Below, in pieces: positions 23,158 to 31,836 of a stretch of 47,278 nucleotides of DNA. How positions within the stretch are numbered: position 1 is the stretch's first letter; the number at the start of each line of letters is the position of its first letter. Source of the stretch: an uncultured Bacilli bacterium (GTDB taxonomy: Bacteria; Bacillota_I; Bacilli_A; RF39; UBA660). The notes under the pieces were generated by a model. It ran no database searches and had not been told where the DNA came from. It saw only the letters and a program-made list of their open reading frames with translations. Made by a program: the position numbers and the translations under genes. Where the stretch lies: NCBI GenBank assembly GCA_934162285.1, contig CAKPHY010000010.1, positions 1-47,278 of the forward strand, written 5' to 3'.

Positions 23158-23161
23158 TTAA

Positions 23162-23950
23162 ATGAATAATATACTAGTTGATTTGGGTTTCATCCAAATA
23201 TATTGGTATTCTGTAATGCTTTTTATTGGTTTTCTTTTAGGTGGTTACTTGCTACTAAGAGAAGCAAGAAGATTTGGAATATCTGAAGAATTTATAATTA
23301 ACCTTTTCTTTTATACTATACCAATAGCTATTATTGGAGCTCGCCTTTATTATGTTGCTTTCAACTTTGACCTATATCGGGATAATCCAATTGATATATT
23401 AAAAGTCTGGGAAGGTGGCTTGGCAATCCACGGAGGAATACTATTTGGATTAATATTTATTATATTTTATACTAAAAAACATCAATACAATGTTATCAAA
23501 ATAATGGATATGGCCTCTGTTGGATTAATAACTGGTCAAATAATAGGACGTTGGGGCAATTTCTTTAATGGTGAAGCCCACGGACCAGCAACAACATTAG
23601 AAATTCTTCAAAAACTTCATTTGCCGGATTTTATTATAAAAGGTATGTATATAAATGGAACCTATTATCATCCAACATTCCTTTATGAATCAGTATGGAA
23701 TTTAATAGGCTTAATAATTATGTTAATAATTAGAAGAACTAAACGTATTAAGATTGGTCAAATATCTGGATTTTACATGATTTGGTATGGCATCGGAAGA
23801 TTTATGATTGAATCACTAAGAACTGATGCTTTAATGTTTAAAGATTTAAGAGTAGCTCAAATTGCTTCAATTATATTAATTGTTGTTGGAATAATATTTG
23901 TATTAATGAATGCTTTCAAAACAAAATTTGAAGCTAGATATAATGAGTAG
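23162..23950 (+). CDS. lgt: Prolipoprotein diacylglyceryl transferase
   Basis: Lgt (262 residues) is a multi-pass membrane enzyme that moves diacylglycerol from phosphatidylglycerol to the lipobox cysteine of prolipoproteins. About seven hydrophobic segments are visible. The signature GRWGNFFNGEAHG with the essential Arg and Asn, the WEGGLAIHGG segment and the C-terminal WYGIGRFMIESLRTD are all present. It has its own short promoter module right after uvrB. The 9-bp gap to trxB suggests co-transcription. Its presence argues for a normal lipoprotein-bearing membrane. Confidence 0.96.
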   Translation: MNNILVDLGFIQIYWYSVMLFIGFLLGGYLLLREARRFGISEEFIINLFFYTIPIAIIGARLYYVAFNFDLYRDNPIDILKVWEGGLAIHGGILFGLIFIIFYTKKHQYNVIKIMDMASVGLITGQIIGRWGNFFNGEAHGPATTLEILQKLHLPDFIIKGMYINGTYYHPTFLYESVWNLIGLIIMLIIRRTKRIKIGQISGFYMIWYGIGRFMIESLRTDALMFKDLRVAQIASIILIVVGIIFVLMNAFKTKFEARYNE

Positions 23951-23959
23951 GAGAGAAAA

Positions 23960-24862
23960 ATGGAAAAAAGGGATTGTATTATTATTGGAGCTGGCATCGC
24001 TGGAATGACAGCCGCATTATATTTAAAGAGATTTATGATTGACGTTTTAATTCTAGAGAAAGAAATTCCCGGTGGTCAATTAAATAACACTAAACATTTA
24101 AAAAACTATCCAGGCTTTTTAGACGAGGATGGTTCCCGCTTGGCTGAAAACATTTATCAACAACTAAAAGAGTTGAATGTTGACTATCGTAATGAAAATG
24201 TCGAATCAGTAGAAATACATGATCAAAAGATCGTTAAAACTAATAAAGAAATTTATAAATGCAATCAATTAATTATAGCAACAGGTCGTGCACCTCGTTT
24301 ATTAAAGGCTAAAGGTGAAAAAGAATTATTGGGACATGGAATTAGCTATTGTGCTGTCTGTGATGGCTTTTTCTTCAAAGGAAAAGATGTTGCCGTTGTT
24401 GGTGGTTCAGCATCAGCTTTAGAAAATGCTAGATATTTATCAGGAATCGCTAACAAAGTTTATATTATTTGTCGAAAAGATTTCTTGAAAGGCGAACCAG
24501 TTGTAATTGAAGAAATAAAAGCATTACCAAATATTGAGGTAATTTATAATTCTAATGTTAAAGAATTTATTGGTGAAGATCAATTAACTAGTATTTTACT
24601 TGATAAAAATGGTGAGGATTATAACCTAGATGTAAGTGGTGCTTTTATAAGCATTGGATACGAACCTAATTTTATGGTAAATAGTAAAATTGATCTTGAA
24701 AATAAAGATGGCTATTTAGTTGTTGACAAAAATTGTGAAACTAATATAAAAGAAGTGTTTGCTATAGGAGATGCTATATCAAAAGACTTATATCAACTTT
24801 TAACAGCAGCTAGTGAAGCAAGTATTGCTAGTAGCTATATAAAGAAAAATTATTACAAATAA
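23960..24862 (+). CDS. trxB: Thioredoxin reductase-like flavoprotein
   Basis: 300 residues. The FAD-binding motif GAGIAGMTAALYLKR opens the protein, the redox CAVC (CAVCDGF) sits in the NADPH domain and FAIGDA closes the FAD site, as in low-molecular-weight thioredoxin reductases. The NADPH-binding motifs are unusual: GGSASA instead of GGGDSA, and CRKDFLKGE where NADPH-dependent enzymes have HRRxxxR. Similar losses are known in ferredoxin- or otherwise-dependent flavin thioredoxin reductases, so the electron donor may not be NADPH. AGGAGAG precedes the ATG. A terminator follows. Confidence 0.85.
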   Translation: MEKRDCIIIGAGIAGMTAALYLKRFMIDVLILEKEIPGGQLNNTKHLKNYPGFLDEDGSRLAENIYQQLKELNVDYRNENVESVEIHDQKIVKTNKEIYKCNQLIIATGRAPRLLKAKGEKELLGHGISYCAVCDGFFFKGKDVAVVGGSASALENARYLSGIANKVYIICRKDFLKGEPVVIEEIKALPNIEVIYNSNVKEFIGEDQLTSILLDKNGEDYNLDVSGAFISIGYEPNFMVNSKIDLENKDGYLVVDKNCETNIKEVFAIGDAISKDLYQLLTAASEASIASSYIKKNYYK

Positions 24863-24886
24863 ACAGAAAAATTTTCTGTTTTTTTT
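24861..24886 (+). terminator. Terminator after trxB
   Basis: AAACAGAA (24861-24868) pairs with TTCTGTTT (24874-24881) around AAATT, followed by a T-run. Confidence 0.85.
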
Positions 24887-24895
24887 CATTTATAG

Positions 24896-24913
24896 TATAA
24901 TAAACGTAGGTGA
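24896..24913 (+). promoter_or_regulatory. Compact promoter-RBS module of whiA
   Basis: TATAAT at 24896-24901 and AGGTGA at 24908-24913. The GTG inside this AGGTGA is not the start; the GTG at 24919 is. Confidence 0.6.
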
Positions 24914-24918
24914 TTAAT

Positions 24919-25824
24919 GTGACTTTTACCGCGAATGTAAAAAATGAATTATGTACTTTAGAAACAAGACCAATCGAGATTCTATCAGAATTATCAGCTA
25001 TTATCAGAAATAGTTATAAAGATCAAACAATTATCAAAATTATAACTGAAAACATTTTAGTTGCTGAAAGAATATATCGTTTGATAAATTTAGAATATAA
25101 TATAAGTCCTCAAATAATAGTTAGAAAAGGCTACAATTATAATAAAAATTATCTATATATTTTAGAAATAAAAGAAGTAGATATGATATGTAGAGATCTA
25201 AATATTGAAGAAGTTCCTAAAGAATATTTAGTTGCTGACGAAGAACAAATAAAGGCTTATCTAAGAGGGCTATTTCTAATAAAAGGTAGTGTAAATGATC
25301 CCCAAAAGTCTAGATATCATTTAGAACTTTCAGTAGATAAAGAAGATTATGCAAGATTTGTATTAAAAATCTTAAGCCAATACAATATCAATGCTAAAGT
25401 AATAGCGAGAGACAACAGTTATATGATTTATCTAAAAGAAGCTGAAAAAATAAGTGATTTTTTAAAACTAATAGGTGCTTCTAAAGCCGTTTTATATTTT
25501 GAAGATATAAGAATATATCGTGATCACGCGAATATGGTAAATCGCTTAAACAATTGTGAACAAGCTAATGTCGACAAAATAATTAATACATCATATGAAC
25601 AAATCAAAGCCATTGAAAAAATCGAAAAAAATGTCGGCTTAGATATTCTTAATGAAGGTGAAAAAGTAGTAGCTTTATATCGTAAAAAATATTCAGAAGT
25701 TTCTTTAGTTGAGTTAAGTGAAATAATTACGCTTGAAACAGGACATAAAATAACCAAGTCAGGAGTATACCATCGTTTAAATAAAATAAAGGAAATTGCC
25801 GATAAAATTGGCAATAACAATTAA
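24919..25824 (+). CDS. whiA: WhiA-type DNA-binding protein
   Basis: WhiA (301 residues) combines a homing-endonuclease-like (LAGLIDADG-derived) N-terminal part with a C-terminal helix-turn-helix. In Bacillus it affects division and chromosome segregation; in actinomycetes it is a sporulation activator. Visible segments are FTANVKNEL at the start, AYLRGLFLIKGSVNDPQKSRYHLEL in the middle and the C-terminal LSEIITLETGHKITKSGVYHRLNKIKEIA. GTG at 24919 was chosen because AGGTGA lies 5 nt upstream. The usual neighbours rapZ and yvcK are not in this window. Confidence 0.93.
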   Translation: MTFTANVKNELCTLETRPIEILSELSAIIRNSYKDQTIIKIITENILVAERIYRLINLEYNISPQIIVRKGYNYNKNYLYILEIKEVDMICRDLNIEEVPKEYLVADEEQIKAYLRGLFLIKGSVNDPQKSRYHLELSVDKEDYARFVLKILSQYNINAKVIARDNSYMIYLKEAEKISDFLKLIGASKAVLYFEDIRIYRDHANMVNRLNNCEQANVDKIINTSYEQIKAIEKIEKNVGLDILNEGEKVVALYRKKYSEVSLVELSEIITLETGHKITKSGVYHRLNKIKEIADKIGNNN

Positions 25825-25831
25825 ATTATAG

Positions 25832-25848
25832 TATAATGTTAAAGGTGA
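25832..25848 (+). promoter_or_regulatory. Compact promoter-RBS module of the gdpP-like gene
   Basis: TATAAT at 25832-25837 and AGGTGA at 25843-25848; ATG at 25853. Confidence 0.6.
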
Positions 25849-25852
25849 TTGA

Positions 25853-26794
25853 ATGCATTTAATATTTGATAAATTAACAAAAAAAATTCGCGAATATGAA
25901 AAAATAATAATTACAAGTCATAAAAATCCTGATCTAGATGGTTTAACGTCATCAATTGTTTTAGCAAGCATAGCTAGAAAATTTAATAAAGAAGCTTTTG
26001 TTTATTTAAATGAAGAAAACATTTCTACAACTAAAGTTAAAGAATTAGTTGGTACTTCTTATTTTGTTGATAAATATAATGTTGATAAAAATACCTTGTT
26101 AATAATTGTCGATACCTCGTCAGAATTATATATTTCGAGTGAAAAAATGCTTGAAGATTTTCAACACATTGTAGTAATTGATCATCATGAAATAAGTGAA
26201 AATAATATTGAAAATGTCGAAATGCGTTATATAAATAATAATTTATCTAGTATTATTGAATTTATGACATATTATTTAAAATATTTAAATTTCAAAATTG
26301 AAGAAAATTTAGCAACACTTATGTTAGCTGGTTTAGAAATAGATACTAATTCATTCAATATGAAAACAACAGCTGAAACTTACAAAGCAGCAAGTATTTT
26401 AATGGAAATGGGAGCTTCTACAATATTAAAGCAAGATTTATTAAGAAACTCTCGAGAAGAAATATTAAAAAGATATGAATTGATTAAGAAAAGCTATGTT
26501 TATAAAGATATTATTAGTATTTGTCCATTAACAGGTTTGCATAATCCTGTTGAATTAGCTCAAATAGCTGATGAATTACTATCTTTTAAAAACATTGAAA
26601 TTACCTTTTGTTTAGGTTTGATTAATAAAGATGAAGTTAGAATAAGCATTAGAACGCGTGGAAAATATAATGCCAAAGCCATCGCATCCAAATTAAATGG
26701 TGGTGGTTCTTTAACGTCAAGTGCTGCTGTTCTAACAATAAGTGTCAAAGAATGCGAAGAAAAAATTAAAGAGATCGTGAGGGATATACTATGA
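25853..26794 (+). CDS. DHH/DHHA1 phosphodiesterase equivalent to the catalytic half of GdpP
   Basis: 313 residues. All DHH metal ligands are in place: H23, D27 and D29 (SHKNPDLD), D87 (VDTSS), DHH at 110-112 and D164 (EIDTNSF). The DHHA1 end has the GGGS motif. It is followed by rplI and dnaB, the position of gdpP (yybT) in Bacillus and other Firmicutes. GdpP is about 650 residues with two membrane helices, a PAS and a degenerate GGDEF domain; all of these are missing. The gene is therefore likely a soluble, stand-alone c-di-AMP phosphodiesterase. An NrnA-type nanoRNase is the alternative. It overlaps rplI by 4 bp. Confidence 0.8.
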   Translation: MHLIFDKLTKKIREYEKIIITSHKNPDLDGLTSSIVLASIARKFNKEAFVYLNEENISTTKVKELVGTSYFVDKYNVDKNTLLIIVDTSSELYISSEKMLEDFQHIVVIDHHEISENNIENVEMRYINNNLSSIIEFMTYYLKYLNFKIEENLATLMLAGLEIDTNSFNMKTTAETYKAASILMEMGASTILKQDLLRNSREEILKRYELIKKSYVYKDIISICPLTGLHNPVELAQIADELLSFKNIEITFCLGLINKDEVRISIRTRGKYNAKAIASKLNGGGSLTSSAAVLTISVKECEEKIKEIVRDIL

Positions 26795-27237
26795 AAATAA
26801 TATTATTAAAAGATGTGAAAGGTCAAGGAAAAAAACATGAAGTCATTGAAGTAAAAGATGGTTATGGTAACAACTTTTTGATAAAAAATGGCTTAGGTGT
26901 TTTAGCTACTGAAGAAAGTATAAAAAGATTAAAAAAAGATGTTCAAAGTGAAATAGATCATGAAAATGAATTAATAAAGAAAGCAACAGAAGTAAAAAAA
27001 GAACTAGAGAATAAAATTATTCCTTTCAAATTAAAAACAGGTGCGTCTGATCGTACATTTGGGACTATCAGTGCCAAACAAATTGCTGATGCTCTAAAAA
27101 AGATGGGATATGAAGTAGATAAAAAGAAAATTATTATTGATGGCACAATATCTAGTTTAGGTTTTCATGAAGTAATGATTGAATTACATAAAAAAGTTAT
27201 TGCTAAAGTTCGTGTTGAAATAACTAAAGAAAAGTAG
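26791..27237 (+). CDS. rplI: 50S ribosomal protein L9
   Basis: L9 (148 residues) is the elongated protein at the base of the L1 stalk. The N-terminal domain has the signature KGQGKKHEVIEVKDGYGNNFLIKNGLG, a long connecting helix follows (about 42-75), and the C-terminal rRNA-binding domain is complete. The start overlaps the gdpP-like stop by 4 bp and dnaB follows after 7 bp. This triplet is conserved across many Firmicutes. Confidence 0.97.
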   Translation: MKIILLKDVKGQGKKHEVIEVKDGYGNNFLIKNGLGVLATEESIKRLKKDVQSEIDHENELIKKATEVKKELENKIIPFKLKTGASDRTFGTISAKQIADALKKMGYEVDKKKIIIDGTISSLGFHEVMIELHKKVIAKVRVEITKEK

Positions 27238-27244
27238 GTGTTGT

Positions 27245-28585
27245 ATGCAAGAAAAAAACATACCAAATAATATAGAAGCCGAGCAATCAGTTTTAGGCTG
27301 TATGTTCTTAACAAAATATGCTCGTGATAAAGCTTTAGAAATGTTAACTCCAGAACATTTCTATTTAGCGGCTAATTCTAAAATATTTGGGGTAATGGTA
27401 GATCTAAATGAAAAAGGAATACCAATTGATACGACAACGGTTACTGATGAACTAGAAAATCGTGGCCTTTTGAAAGAAATCGGCGATATTGAATATTTAG
27501 CTAAAATTATCAATAGTGTTGCAACGGCTGCAAATGTCGATACTTACATTAAAATTGTTGAAGAAAAAGCAACTTTAAGACGTTTAATTGAAGAAGCTAA
27601 TGATATCGCTACCAGTGCTTACGATACTACTAATGACGTTTCTGAACTCCTTGATGAAGCTGAAAGAAAAATCTTATCAGTTTGCAAAACTCGTAAAGGA
27701 ACAGAATTTAGAACCATTCAAGATGTCTTATTTAAAACTCAAGCTGATTTGGAAAAATTAGCTGAAAACAAAGGCGAAGTAACAGGAATCCCAACCGGAT
27801 TTTATGATATAGATAAGATTACTTCAGGATTACAACCAACCCAATTGATAATTCTTGCTGCCCGTCCAGGTATGGGTAAAACGGCTTTTGCGTTGAACTT
27901 AGCTACCAATATTGCTGTAAATGCTAAGAAAACAGTAGCTTTATTCAACATGGAAATGGGAGCTGAGCAATTAGCTCAAAGAATGCTTTCATCCGTTGGA
28001 CAAATAGATGGTAACCGCATGCGAACTGCTCGCTTTGAACACAATGATTGGAAAAGAATGAATGAAGCTATTAGTAGATTAGCTGAAACTAATTTATTTA
28101 TTGATGATACACCCGGTATGACTATCGGGGAAATTCGAGCTAAATGCCGCCGTCTAGCTAGTTCTAATGCTGGCCTTGATGTTGTGATCATTGATTACCT
28201 TCAATTAATAAGCGGTGGAGCTAGATATGCCGGTAATCGTCAACAAGAAGTATCTGAAATTTCACGTGCTTTAAAGGTTTTAGCAATGGAGCTAAATATA
28301 CCAGTAATCGCCTGCGCTCAGTTATCACGTACGGTTGAAGGACGCGACGATAAACGCCCATTACTAAGTGATTTAAGAGAATCTGGTTCAATCGAACAAG
28401 ATGCCGATATTGTTGCCTTTTTATATCGTGAAGATTATTATAATAAAGAAAGTGCTGTTGATGAAAATACAAGTAAATCAGAATTTATAATAGGTAAACA
28501 TCGTAATGGTCCAACAACCACTATCAATCTATTATTTAGAAGAAATACAAGTACTTTTGTCAATTTCGTAAATAAGGAAGAGTAG
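27245..28585 (+). CDS. dnaB: Replicative DNA helicase
   Basis: 446 residues; called dnaC in B. subtilis. The N-terminal DnaG-interacting helical domain begins PNNIEAEQSVLGCM. The RecA-like C-terminal motor has Walker A AARPGMGKTAFALNLA, the Walker B-like VVIIDYLQLI and the DLRESGSIEQDADIV arginine-finger region, followed by the DNA-binding loop and KHRNGPTTTINLLF end. It forms the hexameric fork helicase. AGGTG lies 5-6 nt before the ATG. No intein is present. Confidence 0.97.
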   Translation: MQEKNIPNNIEAEQSVLGCMFLTKYARDKALEMLTPEHFYLAANSKIFGVMVDLNEKGIPIDTTTVTDELENRGLLKEIGDIEYLAKIINSVATAANVDTYIKIVEEKATLRRLIEEANDIATSAYDTTNDVSELLDEAERKILSVCKTRKGTEFRTIQDVLFKTQADLEKLAENKGEVTGIPTGFYDIDKITSGLQPTQLIILAARPGMGKTAFALNLATNIAVNAKKTVALFNMEMGAEQLAQRMLSSVGQIDGNRMRTARFEHNDWKRMNEAISRLAETNLFIDDTPGMTIGEIRAKCRRLASSNAGLDVVIIDYLQLISGGARYAGNRQQEVSEISRALKVLAMELNIPVIACAQLSRTVEGRDDKRPLLSDLRESGSIEQDADIVAFLYREDYYNKESAVDENTSKSEFIIGKHRNGPTTTINLLFRRNTSTFVNFVNKEE

Positions 28586-28592
28586 AGGGAAA

Positions 28593-30053
28593 ATGAAGAA
28601 AGTAGTAGGAACAATTTTTTTAGTAATTATCATTGGTTTAACTATTTATCTTAGTTTATTTAATAAAAAAAGTGAAGACCCCAGGGTATACTATAATGTT
28701 TATCTAAAATCAGAATTGATAGGTACAGTTGAATCTAAAGATGAATTAGAAAAATATATAAATACTAAAGGAAAAGAAATAAAAGAAAAATATGGTGTTG
28801 ATCAAATATATTCACCTAAAGATTTAGAAGTAGTTAAAAGTATATCTTTTAAGAAAAAAATTGATACTGTCGAAGAAATATATAATAAAATCAATGAAAA
28901 AGATGCTTTTACTATTAATGGTTACAAAGTAAAAATAAGTGGTCGAACTGAAGAAGATGAAGATTTAATTATTTATGTAACTGAAAAAGAAGTTTTATCA
29001 TCTGCTTTAGAACAAGTAATATCTGCTTTTGTTGGTAAAGATCGTTATAATGCCTATAAAGCTAAAGAACAAGATCCGATTGTTACGACAGGAGAAGTAA
29101 TAGAAGATGTTTATATTGATAATAAAATAACCACTAAAGAAGAAAAAATCCCTGTTAATGAAAAAATATATTCTGATGAATTAGAATTATCACGAAACTT
29201 ACTATTTGGTGAAGATCAACAATATAAAAAATACAAAGTTAAAAGTGGAGATACAATTCAATCAATTTTAGATAAAAACGAAATAAGTATTGAAGAATTT
29301 TTAATAACTAATCCTGAAATAAAAAGTGAACAAAGTTTACTTTATGAAGGTCAAATGGTAACAATTAATACAATTAATACTAAATTAGATGTTGTTCAAA
29401 CAGCTCATGTTGTTGAAGATGTTGAAACACGTTATTCGGTTGAAGAAAAAATTGATGCAACGCTTTTAGAAGGAACTACCAAAAAAATACAAGAAGGTCA
29501 AAATGGTATCAACAGAGTTACACAAAACGTAAAAACTGTTAATGGAGTTATAACGTACGTTTCACCATTATCGAGTGAAGAATTAAAACCAGCAACAAGT
29601 GAGGTATGGGTTGTAGGCTCTAAAGTTATTCCAAATGTCGGATCGCTTACTATTTGGGCTTGGCCAACTGATAATGGTTATCGTATAACCAGTGAATATG
29701 CATGGCGTATTAATCCTGTAAATCATATGCGTGAATTCCACCCAGGTATTGATATAGCCGGCTTAGGTTATGGTAAACCAATATATGCAGCTAATAATGG
29801 AACTGTTTATATAGCTAAAGGTAATAGTTCATATGGGAACTTTGTTGTTATAAATCATAATAATGGTTATTATACCTTATATGCTCATATGCAAAGAATT
29901 CATCCAAATATCAAAGTTGGAAAAACCGTATCTAGAGGAGAAATCATAGGTTATATCGGAAGTACAGGTATGTCAACCGGTCCACATGTTCACTTTGAAA
30001 TCTGGAATGGTGTTTGGTCAAGAATTTCACCTTGGACAATGTATAAACGATGA
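28593..30053 (+). CDS. Cell-wall M23 endopeptidase with LysM and G5 domains
   Basis: 486 residues. Order: an N-terminal membrane anchor or signal (about 4-23), a charged extracellular region, a LysM domain (YKVKSGDTIQSILDKNEISIEEF, about 212-260), a G5 domain (about 265-345) and a C-terminal M23 domain with zinc ligands in HPGID and HVHFE plus the YAHMQ histidine. It should cut peptidoglycan cross-links and bind glycan through LysM. Similar proteins act in cell separation or, in spore formers, at engulfment. It overlaps walJ by 4 bp. No close synteny partner is recognised. Confidence 0.9.
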   Translation: MKKVVGTIFLVIIIGLTIYLSLFNKKSEDPRVYYNVYLKSELIGTVESKDELEKYINTKGKEIKEKYGVDQIYSPKDLEVVKSISFKKKIDTVEEIYNKINEKDAFTINGYKVKISGRTEEDEDLIIYVTEKEVLSSALEQVISAFVGKDRYNAYKAKEQDPIVTTGEVIEDVYIDNKITTKEEKIPVNEKIYSDELELSRNLLFGEDQQYKKYKVKSGDTIQSILDKNEISIEEFLITNPEIKSEQSLLYEGQMVTINTINTKLDVVQTAHVVEDVETRYSVEEKIDATLLEGTTKKIQEGQNGINRVTQNVKTVNGVITYVSPLSSEELKPATSEVWVVGSKVIPNVGSLTIWAWPTDNGYRITSEYAWRINPVNHMREFHPGIDIAGLGYGKPIYAANNGTVYIAKGNSSYGNFVVINHNNGYYTLYAHMQRIHPNIKVGKTVSRGEIIGYIGSTGMSTGPHVHFEIWNGVWSRISPWTMYKR

Positions 30054-30814
30054 TAAAATTTTGTTCATTATCAAGTGGTAGTAAAGGTAATACTGCTTAC
30101 GTTGAAATAAATGGAGATAAATTTTTACTTGATATAGGAAATACAACATCTTATGTTGAAAAAGCTTTACAAGAAATAAATGTTGATCCAAGAGATATCA
30201 AAGGAATCTTTATCTCCCACAGCCACCATGATCATGTTGACGGACTAAAAGTTTTTATCAAACGATATAATCCTATTGTCTATTTAAGTGAAGAAAGTTA
30301 TTATGATTTATCCAAATTATTTTTAATAACTAACTACGTACTTCTAAAAGATGCCAGTTTTCCTAATTTCAAATTAACTCTAATTCCAACTTCTCATGAT
30401 GTCTTAGGATCTTATGGTTTTGTTTTTGATGATGGCTTAAAAAACATTGTCTATATAACGGATACAGGCTATATTAGTCAAAAGAACTTAAAACTATTAG
30501 GCAATAAATCTCTATATTACTTTGAAAGTAATCATGATATTGAAATGCTTATGAAGGGCTCTTACCCGTATTACTTAAAACAAAGAATTTTGAGTGATAA
30601 AGGTCATTTATCTAATAAATCATCAGCATATTATCTTCATGAAATAATAGGAGATAAGACTGAAACAATTATTTTGGCTCATTTAAGTGAAGAAAATAAT
30701 AAACCTGAAATTGCTTATAAAGAATTAGAAGACACTTTAGAAACATATAATCAAAAAGTCGAAAAAATTCTTATTGGAAAACAAAATAAAAGAGGAGAGC
30801 TAATTGAAGTATGA
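30050..30814 (+). CDS. walJ: WalJ/YycJ-type metallo-beta-lactamase fold hydrolase
   Basis: 254 residues. The start FCSLSSGSKGNTAYVE and the metal motif SHSHHDHVDGL (HxHxDH) are typical of YycJ/WalJ, a dsDNA 5'-exonuclease-like member of the family linked to replication and division coordination. TSHD and the ILAHLSEENN segment supply later ligands. In Bacillus walJ lies in the walRK operon; here it is placed between an M23 peptidase and rlmH, overlapping both by 4 bp. The association with rlmH (yydA) is also Bacillus-like. Confidence 0.9.
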   Translation: MIKFCSLSSGSKGNTAYVEINGDKFLLDIGNTTSYVEKALQEINVDPRDIKGIFISHSHHDHVDGLKVFIKRYNPIVYLSEESYYDLSKLFLITNYVLLKDASFPNFKLTLIPTSHDVLGSYGFVFDDGLKNIVYITDTGYISQKNLKLLGNKSLYYFESNHDIEMLMKGSYPYYLKQRILSDKGHLSNKSSAYYLHEIIGDKTETIILAHLSEENNKPEIAYKELEDTLETYNQKVEKILIGKQNKRGELIEV

Positions 30815-31263
30815 TTAAAATTATATGTGTAGGTTCCATCAAAGAGCCAAGTTTAAAAACTTTAATTGCCGAATATTCAAAAAGAATAAGTAAATATACT
30901 AAAATAGAAATAATTGAACTTCCTGATTATAATTTAGATGTCAAAGCAACTTTAAAACAAGAAGGCTTGAATATCTTAAAAAAAATCGATTCTAAAGACT
31001 TTGTTATTACCTTAGAAATAGACGGAAATATGCTAAATTCATTAGAATTAGCTGAAAAAATAAGGACAATTCAAATAAATAACCCAACTATAGCTTTCGT
31101 TATAGGCGGTTCGAATGGCTTAGATGAAAGTGTTAAAGCAAGAAGTAACTATGCATTATCATTCTCAAAATTAACATTTCCTCATCAACTTTTTCGCTTA
31201 AATCTATTAGAACAAATTTTTAGAGCATATAAAATAATTAATAATGAAGCATATCATAAATAG
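30811..31263 (+). CDS. rlmH: 23S rRNA (pseudouridine1915-N3)-methyltransferase RlmH
   Basis: RlmH (150 residues) is a SPOUT methyltransferase that methylates pseudouridine 1915 in helix 69 of 23S rRNA. The trefoil-knot SAM site is FVIGGSNGLDESV. The C-terminal signature LTFPHQLFRLNLLEQIFRAYKIINNEAYHK is nearly canonical, ending in the usual YHK. The start is coupled to walJ by a 4-bp overlap. Confidence 0.97.
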   Translation: MIKIICVGSIKEPSLKTLIAEYSKRISKYTKIEIIELPDYNLDVKATLKQEGLNILKKIDSKDFVITLEIDGNMLNSLELAEKIRTIQINNPTIAFVIGGSNGLDESVKARSNYALSFSKLTFPHQLFRLNLLEQIFRAYKIINNEAYHK

Positions 31264-31288
31264 AAAATGAAAAATTTTCTATTTTTTT
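31260..31288 (+). terminator. Terminator after rlmH
   Basis: ATAGAAAAT (31260-31268) pairs with ATTTTCTAT (31274-31282) around GAAAA, followed by a T-run. It overlaps the stop codon. Confidence 0.85.
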
Positions 31289-31332
31289 GCATAAATTAAA
31301 AAAAACAGTTCATTATTAATTAGGTGATAAAA

Positions 31333-31818
31333 ATGAAAAAAATATTAATACCTTTACTACTAGTAATAATGTTTTTAATTCCTATAGAAGAAAAAAATAT
31401 AAGAATTCGAGTTTTAGCCAATAGTAATGATGAATATGATCAAGAAATAAAAAAAGAAGTAGTAGAAATTGTTAAAGATGAATTTAAATCAAAAATGCAA
31501 AATATTGAAAATATTGATAAAGCAAGAGATAAAATCGAAAACTCTTTACCCGAATTATCAAGTAAAATAGACAAATTTTTACAAGAAAAAAATATAAATT
31601 ATGGTTTTAAAATTAATTTTGGATTAAATTACTTTCCACCAAAGGAATTAAACGGTAAAAAATATGATGAAGGTTATTACGAATCAGTATTAATTACTTT
31701 AGGTGAAGGTAGTGGTGACAACTGGTGGTGTATACTTTTCCCATCTATTTGTCTAACTGAAGAAAATGCTAACTATGAATCACTAATAAAGAATATTTTT
31801 GAAAAAATCTTCTATTAA
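31333..31818 (+). CDS. spoIIR: Stage II sporulation protein R
   Basis: SpoIIR (161 residues) is made in the forespore under sigma F and secreted to trigger SpoIIGA processing of pro-sigma E. An N-terminal signal segment (about 4-17) precedes IRIRVLANSNDEYDQEIKK, and the C-terminal signature GEGSGDNWWCILFPSICL is nearly identical to the family pattern. The ATG at 31333 was chosen because AGGTGA lies 5 nt upstream; an in-frame GTG at 31324 is inside that site. mntP follows, as ywlD lies near spoIIR in Bacillus. This is strong evidence that the organism sporulates. Confidence 0.93.
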   Translation: MKKILIPLLLVIMFLIPIEEKNIRIRVLANSNDEYDQEIKKEVVEIVKDEFKSKMQNIENIDKARDKIENSLPELSSKIDKFLQEKNINYGFKINFGLNYFPPKELNGKKYDEGYYESVLITLGEGSGDNWWCILFPSICLTEENANYESLIKNIFEKIFY

Positions 31819-31836
31819 TTAATAGGAGGTTTTTTT

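Noticed and set aside
31324..31332. GTG start for spoIIR at 31324
   Set aside because: This GTG is part of the Shine-Dalgarno AGGTGA; the ATG at 31333 is correctly spaced. The same reasoning moved the starts of whiA, murA, nfu and the S1 gene.
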